Of a DNA stretch of 64,000 nt, positions 19,401 through 29,500 are shown one piece after another. The notes under the pieces were generated by a model that saw only the letters and a program-made list of their open reading frames with translations, did no database searches and was not told where the DNA came from. Origin of the DNA: an uncultured Muribaculaceae bacterium. GTDB lineage: Bacteria > Bacteroidota > Bacteroidia > Bacteroidales > Muribaculaceae. A program made the translations under genes and the position numbers. Positions within the stretch are counted from its first letter, which is position 1; every line of letters starts with the position of its first letter. The stretch spans positions 1 to 64,000 of the forward strand of contig CAJTOZ010000009.1 in the NCBI GenBank assembly GCA_910578095.1, read 5' to 3'.

Positions 19401-21975
19401 CGCCCTCGATGCTCTCGCACAGTTGTCGTGGCCCTCGTCGTTCGGCCTCTCGCGCATCAGTCCCACGATGACGGTAAATACCTTGACCAACCCCTTACAT
19501 TGGGCGAATATAGACGCCACTATCCGCAACCTTACTACCCGCTCCCTCGATACTCCCGAATTCCGCTTTGGTCTTATGGGTTATCGGGATGTAGTGTATT
19601 CCTACGGCCTGGTTGCCCCGACGATGAAGAAAAGCAGTATGAGGGTGCGCGGAACGATGGCTATCAACGATATGGCCAAGGCCGAAGCTGTCGAAGAGGA
19701 AATGGCCGATACCGGAGCCGGATCTTTGGACGAGCAGATAGTGGTATCGTACGGTTATCACCGGGCCGACTACAACAAAGAACAGTTCTCTTACCGCGAT
19801 GCCGAGGTACCGCAGGCGTTTTGGATGCCGGCGCTCGCCACGGATGAGGATGGCAATATCGACATGGCGTTCACCGTGCCCGATGCCAACACCACCTGGC
19901 GCATGCAGGCGCTCGCATGGACCGATGACATGCGTGCCGGCACCATGGTGCGCGATATTGTGGCCAATAAGCCGGTGATGGTGCAGCCCAACCTGCCGCG
20001 CTTCCTGCGCGAGGGAGATAAGGCGCGCGTGCTCGCCACTGTCTACAACAACGGAGCCGACGCCGACATGCTGCACACTGTGGTCGAGCTGTTTGACGCA
20101 GCTACATTGGATGTTCTGGCTACGGTGGAATCCGACAATTATGTCGCACCCCGGTCCTCGGCCAAGGTGGGTATCGATATCGACGCTCCATATACGGCCA
20201 CAGCCATAGGCTACCGTGTGCGCAGTTCCAACGGCGTTTTTGCCGATGGAGAGCAGGCCCTCATACCCATCGCATCCGCCCAATGCGATGTGGTGGAGTC
20301 CAAGCCGTTCTACCTCAACCCCGGCGATAAGGAATTCAAGCTAAAAGTGCCTTCCGACCGTCGTGGCACATACACCTTGCAATATTGCCAAAACCCGTCG
20401 TGGAGCATTGTCAAAGCTCTGCCCGGCCTGGTGGATTACGAACCCACAACCGTGTTCGGTGCGGCGCGTTCTTTGTTTGCAGCGTGCACGGCACGCGGGA
20501 TTGTGGAGCGCACACCGGCTGTAGCCGAAGCTGTGGCCCGATGGAACGGTGCTGATATCACCTCCCGCCTTTCGCAGAACGAGGCACTCAAAACTGTGGC
20601 TCTGCAGGCCACACCATGGGTGCGTGCCGCCCAGTCCGACAGCGAACGCATGGCGCGTCTTGCCTTGCTGCTCGACCCCGAGCGCTGCAATGCCGACATC
20701 GCCAAGGCGACAGGCGTGCTTGAGGGCCTTGCCGATAATAACGGTGGTTTCCGTTGGGGCAAGTGGAGCGACGAACCATCGCTGTGGGCCACCGAGCAGG
20801 TGCTGCACACCCTCGGGTTGCTGCGCATGGCAGGCTATCTGCCCGACGACGTACGTATAATGCCCATGATGCGCAAGGCTCTGTCCTATATGGACAAGGA
20901 ATATGGACGTGTCAACAAAAAGGTGACGCCGGACATGGGCTACGCCGTGGTGCGCAGCCTATGGAAAGACGTAGCCCCTTCTTCTTTCGGACGCAAAGTG
21001 GTCGATGCCACGCTGGCCGACTGCACCGCAAAATGGAAGGATGCGTCCACTGCCCGCAAGGCTGATATGGCCATTTTGCTTGACATATATGGCCGTACTG
21101 CGGTGGCGCGCGAAATCATCGGCTCCATCAGCCAGTTTGCGGTTTCCACTGCATCGCAGGGTGTCAGCTTCCCGTCCGTATCCTCGATCGAGAGCTATGC
21201 ACCGCTGCTCATTTCTTTCGGCCGTGTGGACGCCACCTCGCCACTCATCGACGGTATGCGCCAGTGGCTCGTCGTGCGGGAGCAGGCCACCGTAGGGATG
21301 GGCGCCGCCGATGCCTCGCAACTTATATCAGCGTTCCTGAACAGCGGCACTCCGTGGCATACCGACAACGCTCCCGCAACCGTCACTCTGGATGGACGCG
21401 CCGTAGATCTCGGCGAGGCCTGTTCTTATGGTGGCGAGGCCACAGTGGCCCTTGGAAGCAATGCGGCCGGCCGTACGCTCCGTGTCAAGCCCGCTGCCTC
21501 TGTGCCATCCTACGGCGCCCTCATCAGCAGCTACCGCGCATTGCCGTCGGAGATTGAGGCAGTGTCATGCGAGGCTGTGTCGATAGAGAAACGCTTGGTG
21601 GCAGTGGATGCCGATGGCACATCCGTGTATGCCGACAGTGTGGAGCTGGGAGCGCGCGTGCGTGTGATACTCACGCTTCATGTGCAGCGCGACATGCAGT
21701 ATGTGTCCATCGTGGATGAACGCGCGGCAGCTCTTGAACCACTCGTGCAGACGCCCGGCTTCGAGATAAGCGCCGGTGCGCGATTCTACCGCGAGAGCGG
21801 CGACGAAGCCACCCGCCTGTTCATCGATTGGCTTCCCAAAGGCACGTATCAGATAAGCTACGATTGCATAGCCAATAATGCCGGTACATATGCCGGAGGC
21901 ATAGCCACATTGCAGAGTGCACTCGCCCCGGCCCTGACGGCCCATTCTTCCGGCAGTGTGCTCACTGTGCGCTGA
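16450..21975 (+). CDS. Bacterial alpha-2-macroglobulin family protein lacking the thioester
   Basis: About 1841 residues with an N-terminal signal peptide (MNALKNMLLSLG...). ATG 16450 or 16459 are both possible; the longer open frame upstream crosses the promoter. The middle holds MG-type beta domains. A bait-region and A2M core follow: PQAFWMPALATDEDGN, AFTVPDANTTWRM and PNLPRFLREGD are typical. Where homologues carry the thioester motif (Tyr-x-Cys-x-Glu-Gln) this protein has YEPTTVFG (about 1330-1337), so the Cys and Gln are gone. It should trap proteases by conformational change only. A DEQIVVSYG segment at about 1094-1102 recalls the start of SusC plug domains. A terminator at 21995-22036 closes the gene. 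Confidence 0.88.
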   Translation: METMNALKNMLLSLGMVCSAGTAAGAPPQPEPDFAHPRDVLKEAYAVLKTTEGDASAGPQRVRAVLEICHAATSIDPDSAFSLVDMCAGLAASEEAVPAKAMMQLAESKLLRNIYDSKFYVYNRLQTPDEPVPADIREWNGRQFKAAIARTAREAMATALSQPAPLDAYAAAVEADSLTLVYFPAVADFVACDVVSLLQSADFDKEADGIVARMRDAAAPGSAPYYYWAVEALDHNAKKLYEFYAAHEADEYARMALERLLMCPSRVSTYDAEDYLYEDDDEDEEETDDYTDNEFLAGLVEKSLERFPGYWNNNRLRNELARLRRPSVSVSAPALICPGKPFKICVDARNAAKAEARLYKLDSKASMEARRVKFSAMKALQTFSFDAEREWFKSFNAEAVVQNAGWYSLRPVVDGEMDDKASAYHYDIIIATPVVPVAMTGTDEQIVAMADFTTGAPVQGVRVLTSRQDKADVPAGVTDKYGLARFKLKGRMPYRVSAITPSGVRVDFGRGLTVSNPWKSDSDNGVGYNASVMPARPIYHPGDTLQWAVVIDRSTDRNRTREAATDVEAEVVLHDANYQAVDTARVTTDRYGRAYGSFALPKDLLTGNFTLEVIAGGKLRNVSSVMVSDYRMPTFEVAGVEVVRDAPSRGDVTLRGRAVTYSGMPVADAQVSAEINGTYRWRWWQPSTYVGTVDARTDAAGGFALVVADSLLSACNLHDFVANIVVTSPSAEVASARKVFTNGRPYAIRFTDGRFIKSLTRTILPIEVYDAQGAKADITLKWTLRGYIDEKTVASGTCSSLNPVADLDRVRGGYYQLVVEPADKELADRVVSSSYILYNVELNSLPADLPLLVDVTNVKTNAAGRAAFQYGVGADNTWLYAVLCAGDKIVEMEVQKRDKGFRHLSLDLPADADCGRLSMFTVRDGRVTRYDVEITRPSDRKLTISGESFRDRLVPGAAENWRLRVSGADGKDADAAMTATMYNHALDALAQLSWPSSFGLSRISPTMTVNTLTNPLHWANIDATIRNLTTRSLDTPEFRFGLMGYRDVVYSYGLVAPTMKKSSMRVRGTMAINDMAKAEAVEEEMADTGAGSLDEQIVVSYGYHRADYNKEQFSYRDAEVPQAFWMPALATDEDGNIDMAFTVPDANTTWRMQALAWTDDMRAGTMVRDIVANKPVMVQPNLPRFLREGDKARVLATVYNNGADADMLHTVVELFDAATLDVLATVESDNYVAPRSSAKVGIDIDAPYTATAIGYRVRSSNGVFADGEQALIPIASAQCDVVESKPFYLNPGDKEFKLKVPSDRRGTYTLQYCQNPSWSIVKALPGLVDYEPTTVFGAARSLFAACTARGIVERTPAVAEAVARWNGADITSRLSQNEALKTVALQATPWVRAAQSDSERMARLALLLDPERCNADIAKATGVLEGLADNNGGFRWGKWSDEPSLWATEQVLHTLGLLRMAGYLPDDVRIMPMMRKALSYMDKEYGRVNKKVTPDMGYAVVRSLWKDVAPSSFGRKVVDATLADCTAKWKDASTARKADMAILLDIYGRTAVAREIIGSISQFAVSTASQGVSFPSVSSIESYAPLLISFGRVDATSPLIDGMRQWLVVREQATVGMGAADASQLISAFLNSGTPWHTDNAPATVTLDGRAVDLGEACSYGGEATVALGSNAAGRTLRVKPAASVPSYGALISSYRALPSEIEAVSCEAVSIEKRLVAVDADGTSVYADSVELGARVRVILTLHVQRDMQYVSIVDERAAALEPLVQTPGFEISAGARFYRESGDEATRLFIDWLPKGTYQISYDCIANNAGTYAGGIATLQSALAPALTAHSSGSVLTVR

Positions 21976-21994
21976 TTTATTTTTTCATAACAAG

Positions 21995-22036
21995 AGTGGC
22001 GTTGATTTACATCAGGTTAAATCAACGCCACTTTTA
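21995..22036 (+). terminator. Terminator of the macroglobulin gene
   Basis: A perfect 14-bp stem (21995-22008 with 22019-22032) and a 10-base loop are followed by TTT and AT-rich sequence. It starts 20 bases after the stop codon. Confidence 0.88.
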
Positions 22037-22155
22037 TACTTATAAATCGTGTAAAAATATGGGTATTTAGTAACAAATTATTACAAATAATAGGTTAAAA
22101 TGTGCATTTGTGTATTTTTAACACTTGCGTGAACATAATATATTGCATCAATTTT

Positions 22156-22163
22156 TAATTTTG
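22156..22163 (+). promoter_or_regulatory. -7 element of the 618-residue secreted-protein gene
   Basis: TAATTTTG lies 57 bases upstream of the ATG at 22221 in an AT-rich gap. No clean TTTG is found at the -33 distance. Confidence 0.5.
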
Positions 22164-22220
22164 CATTGCCCTTTTGAGAAATCACTTAATATATAAACTA
22201 ATACATCCCATTATCTGCTT

Positions 22221-24077
22221 ATGAAAAGACTGTACACAATGACGATTGTCTCTCTGCTTGCTGCAGCTGCGACAATTCAGGCATCGGCCGCAAGCGTCAC
22301 TCTCAAGGTGGCCGATCCGGCTGCTATCTCTGTAGCGAAGGGCGGAGCCCCGGTTGCTATCACAGCCGGCGACAATGTCGTGGAGTATGAACCGACAGAA
22401 TACAACTCGCTTTACATCACCGCTGCGTCGGGCTATAAACTCGAGAGTGTAAAGTGCGAGAATGCGCAATACGGCGACCTCTATGTGAGCAGCGGTTACA
22501 GCGCATCGCTTTATCTCAGCGAATATGTGGACGGAAATATTTACACTGTCAACACCGTCAATCTTGATGCAATGCGCACAGCCACGGCCACAATCAAGGT
22601 GCTCGACGACTACACCATGGTGCGTGCCAGCCGTGCCGGCGGCTCGACCATCGACATAGCCGGCGCGGAAACTCAGGTGAAATTCATTCCGGGCGATGAA
22701 TCGCCTTTCCAGTTCAACACTACCAGCTACGGCCAACTGTACCAGGTGAAGCTCAACGACCAGAAGGTGCAGCCCGCCAATGGTTATCATTCCGTGCCCG
22801 TTGCAGATGGCGATGTGATTGAGATTCAGGCAAAATATCCCGATATCGATGTGCCTGTCTACGTCACCATCCCCGACGATGCAAGAGGTGCTATCCAGGA
22901 ATTCTCTGTCGACTACAGCCCTGTTACAAACTATTTTGACGATGAATTCACGGTGAAGGCCGGCTCTACCATTACTATCAATTTCGACACGCAGAACTAC
23001 AAGGTGGAGGCCATCACTATCAACGACCAGCCACAGTACTCCACCTATGTGAGCTACAAGGTGGAAGGAGACCCCGTGTATATCGATATTGACGCTCATC
23101 CCTATGGCAATCTTGATTTCACGCTCAACATCGACAATCCCTCACATGTTAATGTCTATCCCGGCCAGTCGAGCTACGCTACGCCGTTCGCACTCTCTGC
23201 AGGCTCCAACTCGCTCAGCGTGAATGAGAATATCGGCTGCATCTACATCAAGGCCGCAGCGGGCTATGTGATCAAATCCCTCACAGATGCGCAGGGCGCC
23301 GACCTGACATTGCAATACAATGTGCTCTATGTGCAGAACGGAATGCAGGTGAACATAACCACCGAGGAAATCAACTACGACGGTAAATTCGCCGTGTATG
23401 TCGACAGCACCGAGGGCCTCTACACGGCCTATTGGAGTGATGAGGAGACACGCGAGAACACCAACCTTGAAGCCGGATACAATGTGGTGAAATTCGCCAC
23501 ATCGGCACAGGTCATGTATATGGTGTGCGTGAGCGGACAGATTCCATACATCGCCTACAAGAACGGCGTATTGATAGCGAACAATTACGAAAGCACATAT
23601 TTTTCGCAGCAATCATATCCCGAGAACGGAGATGTGTACAAGGTGTACACGCAGGGCAATGCTCCGGAATTGCACAACATCACCTTCGACCTGCAGGGCG
23701 AAGGCACTGACGGCGTAGCCGTGACCACCGATGTGATTACTCCGTGCCCCGACTTTGTCGGCGGTGTCAGCGTCCTCACCGGCACACAGATTGCTGTAAC
23801 TGTGCCCGTTGACGGTGAATTCTCCGTATTGCTCGACGACGAGCCCCTTGAAGCTGCCGAGGGCGGTGCCTATGTGTTCGCCGCGACCGCCGACCACAAA
23901 GTGACAGTGGCAGGCACCACCGGTATAAGCAATGTGGCGGCCGACCGCGTGGCCGACGGACCCGTCTACAACCTCCAGGGCATCCGTGTGCTCGACAGCG
24001 CTTCCGATGCTGCTGCCGTGCGTACCCTGCCCGCCGGTGTATATATTGCCAACGGCAAAAAGTTTGTGGTGCGTTGA
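22221..24077 (+). CDS. Secreted repetitive beta-rich protein with C-terminal sorting tail
   Basis: A 618-residue protein with a signal peptide (MKRLYTMTIVSLLAAAATIQASA). The body consists of several similar stretches, each with a short strand, AGDN/AGSNSL/AGYNVV turn and Ile-Tyr-rich strands, spaced roughly 90-110 residues apart. This suggests degenerate beta-sandwich repeats. No catalytic motif is seen. The last 50 residues read PVYNLQGIRV ... LPAGVYIANGKK FVVR, the same type of sorting tail as in the gene at 176-1429. The protein is probably displayed on or released from the outer surface; its ligand is unknown. It lies 101 bases upstream of the subtilase gene. Confidence 0.78.
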   Translation: MKRLYTMTIVSLLAAAATIQASAASVTLKVADPAAISVAKGGAPVAITAGDNVVEYEPTEYNSLYITAASGYKLESVKCENAQYGDLYVSSGYSASLYLSEYVDGNIYTVNTVNLDAMRTATATIKVLDDYTMVRASRAGGSTIDIAGAETQVKFIPGDESPFQFNTTSYGQLYQVKLNDQKVQPANGYHSVPVADGDVIEIQAKYPDIDVPVYVTIPDDARGAIQEFSVDYSPVTNYFDDEFTVKAGSTITINFDTQNYKVEAITINDQPQYSTYVSYKVEGDPVYIDIDAHPYGNLDFTLNIDNPSHVNVYPGQSSYATPFALSAGSNSLSVNENIGCIYIKAAAGYVIKSLTDAQGADLTLQYNVLYVQNGMQVNITTEEINYDGKFAVYVDSTEGLYTAYWSDEETRENTNLEAGYNVVKFATSAQVMYMVCVSGQIPYIAYKNGVLIANNYESTYFSQQSYPENGDVYKVYTQGNAPELHNITFDLQGEGTDGVAVTTDVITPCPDFVGGVSVLTGTQIAVTVPVDGEFSVLLDDEPLEAAEGGAYVFAATADHKVTVAGTTGISNVAADRVADGPVYNLQGIRVLDSASDAAAVRTLPAGVYIANGKKFVVR

Positions 24078-24178
24078 ACCCTTATATTCGATAACTTAAC
24101 CTTCAGTGCCGGTTGCCACTGCTCTTCGCCGGGTGGTGTGCGGCCGGCGCTTAACTGAATACACAGGCAAAACAAACT

Positions 24179-26548
24179 ATGAATAAACGATTTTTTATTG
24201 CAGCCGTACTCTTGGGAGCATTTGTTGGCGCGGGCGCGCAGACCGATGCACTCTCGCTGCAGAGTCGCGCACAGATGCGCCGCCACACTCTTGAGTGCTC
24301 CGCTCCCGCCAAAGTGAGCGGCAAAATGCGCAAACTCTCGGGCCGCAGCGCCGACAACACGGTCACTGTAGCCTTCCTGCTCCTGCAGGAAGGCGTGAGC
24401 GCCGACGACATAGCCGCCGAAGGCATGCGTGTGCTCACCATGCGCGACAACATCGCCATCGTAGAGGTGGCTTATGCCGATGTGGAGCGATGCTCACGCC
24501 TGCCCATGATGCGCTCGTTCCAACTTCAGCGCGACTTGCACGCGCATACCGACAAGGCGCGTGCATCGGCAGGCGTGGATCTTATCCATTCCGGCGGGGC
24601 GGCACTTTCGCAGCCCTATACCGGTGCCGGCGTCATCGCTGCAATCGTCGATCAGGGCGTAGACCCCAACCACATCAATTTCAAGAACCCCGACGGCACT
24701 TCCCGCATCGGCTATCTATCGCATCTGCGCTACAACGCGTCAGGCACAGCCATGGCCGAAAGTTTCTATGGAGCCAACGTGCATGAGGCAGAACCCATCT
24801 CTGCATTCAGCACCGATGACGAGTCTACTTTCCACGGCACGCACACGCTCGGTATCCTCGGCGGAGGCTACAAGGGCGAGGTCGAGATTGCCGACGGAAT
24901 GAACGGCAGCACTCCCAATATAGTGAAGGTGGCCAATCCTTACTACGGTGTGGCCCCAGGGGCCGAACTCGCAGTGTCGTGCGGTACGCTCGCCGACGGT
25001 TTCATAGCCTACGGCATGGATTATCTTTACAGCTATTCCAAATACATGGGCATGCCTATAGTCTACAGCCTTTCGCTGGGCAGCAACACCGGCTCGCACG
25101 ATCCCAACTCCACCATGGGCCGCTTCCTCGACATTGTGGGTAAGGAGGCCATAATATGTCTGTCGGCAGGCAACGAAGGCGACCTCAAGATTGCCCTCAA
25201 CAAGACATTCACCGCCACCGACAACACCATCAAGACTCTCATACATCCCTATGCCTATCAGTTTGATCCGAATGGTGGCGATGATTTCACCAACAATACC
25301 ATACGCTATGGCTCCATATCCATATATTCCGACACCGAGCAGCCTTTCGACCTGCAGGCCGTGATATACAACAAGGACCGCGGCTACCGCGCGGCCAAGC
25401 GCATGCCCAAGGTGGGCGACGGCGTGGGTACTTACTATTGCAGCTCCGCCGACTACCAGATGGACGACTCCGACATCATAGGCGATGCCACGTTCGTAAA
25501 GGCTTTCGACGGCTATGTGGGTGTGGGCGGTATGATAGACGAGGAGACAGGCCGCTACTACGGCATGGTGGACTACTATGTGATTGACTCGGAGGAAAAC
25601 CGCTCCACGGGCAACTATGTGCTCGGATTTGAGGTGACAGGCTCCGAGGGCCAGCGTATTGATTGCTATGGCGACGGCGTGACCACGTGGATGGAAAACT
25701 ACGGCCTCGAAGGTTTTGACGATGGCAGTTGCAACGGCTCCATATCCGACATGGCCGTGGCGCACAATGTAATAGTGGTGGGCTCTTACAACACACGCGA
25801 CAAATACGACACCCTCGACGGCGGCACCTCTACCTACGTCGGCGACGGCTTCTTGCCCGGCGGCATCAGTGGTTTCTCCTCGTTCGGCACATTGGCTGAT
25901 GGCCGCAACCTGCCCACAGTGTGCGCTCCCGGCTCGGCTATCATCTCGTCCATGAGCATGCCTTATATCAACGCGGTGACTCAAGGATATGACGAGGCCA
26001 ACAAACAGGGCTACTGCAACTACATGTTCAGTGCGCGCGCCACCGACAACGCAGGCAAGACGCACTACTGGAAACAGGAGATAGGCACCTCTATGTCGTG
26101 TCCGTTCGTAGCCGGAAGCATAGCCCTGTGGCTTGAAGCCGACCCCACGCTCACGGTTGAAGAAGTGCGCGACATAATCGTGTCCACAGCAACCGTCGAC
26201 GATGACGTGCGCTCGGCCGACCCCGTGCGCTGGGGCGCAGGCAAGTTCAATGCTCTCGAAGGCCTCAAAGAGGTGATACGCCGCAGCAGCGCGGGCATCG
26301 GCGACGTGAGCGCCGACACCCGCAACGACCGTATCATCGTCACCGAAACGGCCCGCAACGCCTTCTCCGTGTTCTGCGGCGATGCCTCGGGCAGTATTTC
26401 CGTGCAGGCCTACTCGACATCCGGCGCCCTCATGGCCTCGGAAAGCGCTTCGGCCGATGAAATCACCGTGGATGCTTCTTCGTGGCCCGCCGGCGTGTAT
26501 GTGCTCAGTGTCAACGGCCGTCATTCATCAAAAATTTGCGTGAAATAA
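24179..26548 (+). CDS. Secreted S8 family serine peptidase (subtilase) with sorting tail
   Basis: A 789-residue protein: signal peptide 1-20, a propeptide-like region to about 130, then an S8 peptidase domain. The catalytic triad is Asp158 (AIVDQGVDP), His219 (FHGTHTLG) and Ser638 (GTSMSCPFVAG). The long span between His and Ser contains an inserted beta-rich domain (about 345-500), as in Bacteroidetes C5a-peptidase-like subtilases. The last 75 residues form a sorting-tail-like domain ending in GVYVLSVNGRHSSKICVK. It would digest extracellular protein. The next gene starts 11 bases later, so they share a transcript. Confidence 0.92.
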   Translation: MNKRFFIAAVLLGAFVGAGAQTDALSLQSRAQMRRHTLECSAPAKVSGKMRKLSGRSADNTVTVAFLLLQEGVSADDIAAEGMRVLTMRDNIAIVEVAYADVERCSRLPMMRSFQLQRDLHAHTDKARASAGVDLIHSGGAALSQPYTGAGVIAAIVDQGVDPNHINFKNPDGTSRIGYLSHLRYNASGTAMAESFYGANVHEAEPISAFSTDDESTFHGTHTLGILGGGYKGEVEIADGMNGSTPNIVKVANPYYGVAPGAELAVSCGTLADGFIAYGMDYLYSYSKYMGMPIVYSLSLGSNTGSHDPNSTMGRFLDIVGKEAIICLSAGNEGDLKIALNKTFTATDNTIKTLIHPYAYQFDPNGGDDFTNNTIRYGSISIYSDTEQPFDLQAVIYNKDRGYRAAKRMPKVGDGVGTYYCSSADYQMDDSDIIGDATFVKAFDGYVGVGGMIDEETGRYYGMVDYYVIDSEENRSTGNYVLGFEVTGSEGQRIDCYGDGVTTWMENYGLEGFDDGSCNGSISDMAVAHNVIVVGSYNTRDKYDTLDGGTSTYVGDGFLPGGISGFSSFGTLADGRNLPTVCAPGSAIISSMSMPYINAVTQGYDEANKQGYCNYMFSARATDNAGKTHYWKQEIGTSMSCPFVAGSIALWLEADPTLTVEEVRDIIVSTATVDDDVRSADPVRWGAGKFNALEGLKEVIRRSSAGIGDVSADTRNDRIIVTETARNAFSVFCGDASGSISVQAYSTSGALMASESASADEITVDASSWPAGVYVLSVNGRHSSKICVK

Positions 26549-26559
26549 CATAACGAGAA

Positions 26560-29500
26560 ATGAATACAATAAAGAAAATTCTGCTTGCCGCGTTGTGTGT
26601 GGCCGGCTTCGGAGGCGCGCAAGCCGTGGCCGCCGAGCCCGAGGAGGTGCCCATCATCACCTTCCGCACCAACATCTACGACACATACGGCGACACCAAC
26701 AGTTTCCACATAGAGCTGGGAGCTTCAGAGAAAACATATTTCGACATCGACTACGGCTTTGGTACCGAAGAGGTAGAGGTGGGTGTGGCCTATTTCGACA
26801 CCGACGCCCAGGCCATGGTCGGCACTATGGTGCAGTGCCGTGTGAGTCAGGAGGGTATCGTGCGCATATATGGCGATGCTTCCAAAATCGACTATCTCGC
26901 GGCCGAAGGCTGCTACATCGACTGGATTGACATGGATGCCTGCTCCAATCTGGAAATCCTCAATCTTCAGCACAACGAACTCAAGCGCCTCGACCTCACA
27001 CCGTTCACCAAGCTTAATGCCATTTATCTGACCGACAACACCTTCTCGGCAGAGCATCCGCTGGTGGTGGGTCCCAACAAGCCCGACCTGATGATTCTCG
27101 AAATAGACATCACAGAGCATATCGACCCATCGTTCAATCTCAGCGACTATCCCGCCATGGTGAGCTTCGACGCATATCATTGTCTCGACCTCGACCATAT
27201 CGACCCTACCGGTTGTCCCAACCTGCAGGTGCTATCGCTTGAGCTTACCAATGTGTCGAGTGTCGATGTGTCGCAGAACCAGCGTCTCACCCGCCTTAAT
27301 GTGTCGGAATCGCGCGTAACATCGCTCGACCTGAGCAAGAACGTGAACCTGATGAACCTGCTTGCCGAACATGTTTCGGGCAGCATCAACAAGGAATACA
27401 AGATTTCTTCTATTGACCTCAGCAACAATCCCAATCTGGTGATTCTCACCCTTGCCGGCAACGACCTCACCGACATCGACCTGAGCCACAACACGCTGCT
27501 GACCAACCTTAACCTCAGCCGCAACAAGCTGTCGCACATCAACCTTGAGGCCAATACCTATCTCTACTCCGTCAATCTGGCCTACAACGATATGGATTTC
27601 GTCACACTGCCGCTTCCCGGAGCAGAGTGGGGCGAGTATTACTACTACCGTAACCCGCTGCCATGCAACCGCAGCTATCCCGTGGACAGCAATATAGATT
27701 TCAGCAGCAGTGTGCTGCGCAGCGGTACCACGACCACTGCGAAGGTGTGGACATTCGCACCCGCCGCCGAGGCGGTGGAACTGCCGGAAGAAGAGTATAC
27801 TTACACCGACGGCAAAATATCGTTCAAGTCGGCAATGACCGATTCCGTGTATGTTGAGTTTGCCAACAGCGCATTCCCCGACTACACCCTCCGTTCCGGA
27901 GCCTTCAAAGTGAAGACCGCCGCCGAGTTCGGCGTTCCTTCGCAGATTGTGTCGTTCCGTCCGTCGTCCATTCCTGCCGGTGGTGTGAAATTTGGCGTGA
28001 CTATCGACGGTGCATCGGCACAAGCTCCCCGCACGCTTCATGTAGTGGCCGCCGACGGTGCCGAGCAGACATTCGCCGTCACGTCTGCCGACATCAATGC
28101 CCCCACGCAGATATCCGTGAATGCCGTGGCAGCGAAAAATGTGGCTCTGCTTGTGGAAGAAGGCGATGTGCTTTCGTCCTTCGTTATGGCCGGTGTGCCA
28201 CTTTCGGCACTCGATATCAGTGCCGCCACCGAGCTGCGCCGCCTCAGTGTCACGGATTGCTCGCTGCGCACCATCGACATGGCCTACAACCGCTGCTTGC
28301 GCTCGCTTGACCTCTCGGGAAACCGTCTCGGTAATGTGTCTCTTGCAGGCTCAAGTGGTTCATATGAGAAAAACGTGCTCACCGATATCAAGGCCGAGCG
28401 CAACCAGATTTACAATTTTGAGGTTGTGAGCACCACACAGATCAAGAATCTCGACCTTTCCGACAACCGTCTCACCACCTTCAATCTCAAGAACTACGAT
28501 GGCATCCGTTCGCTCGATCTCTCTAACAACCGTATGGCCGAGGTGCTCAGTCTCACCTATCTGGCCGCCGCAGAGGAAATAGACCTGCACGGCAACAGCC
28601 TTGACAGTCTCACGATAGATGTGTTGCCTTGCCTGAAGCGCTTCGATGTGTCGGACAACAATCTCTCCATCCGCACGCTTCCCGCCGTGGCATCGCTTCC
28701 CGCCGGATGTGCCTATACCTATGCACCGCAGAAGAACCTTTATATTGTAGATAAGGCTCCCGGCATCAATATTTCTGCCCAGTACCGCATGATCGACGGC
28801 GAAGGCACCAATTTCGTATGGAAGAAAGCCGATGGCACAGTGCTCGTGCAGGGCGTGGATGTGGACTGCAACAACGGCGGTACACGCTTTCTGAAGGACA
28901 ACCTCGGCACGGTGTATTGCGAGATGACACATCCCGCCTTCCCGCAGTTTGCCGGCGCCGATGTGTACAAAACCACCGAGACCCTCGTGGTGGGCGCGCC
29001 CACCACTGTGATAGCATCGTTCACCTCCACCGCAGGCACAGATGCCGCCAACGTGGTTTTCCGCGCCACCAAACCCACCGCTGTCTACATCGACTGGCGA
29101 GGCGATGGCACGGAGTATCTGCAATATGAGGTTCCGTCCGACAAGTATGCTTCCTACACCGGTCAGACAGCTTATGCCGGAGCCAATGCTAAGGTATATA
29201 CCTATGGGGAGGCCGATGAACTCACAGTGTTCTCCATCTACGATGTGCCAATGTCGCAGATGGATGCATCACCGCTTACGGCCGTTACAGCATTCTCCGT
29301 AGGTGGTGCCGGACTTGATGAGGAACACCTCAAATTGCCAGCCAATCCCGCGCTCTCCGAACTGAATCTCGAGGGAAACAACTTCTCGACCAAGACGTTC
29401 GAAGACCTGACCAACCTTAAGATTCTCACGCTGTCCGACAACCTTTACGAGAGCTTCGACGCCTCCCGGCTCCCGGGACTGCAGGCGCTTGCCTTGTCGG

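Noticed and set aside
24740..26524. A 594-codon minus-strand frame opposite the subtilase
   Set aside because: Shadow of the subtilase, whose triad is complete; no promoter or family match.
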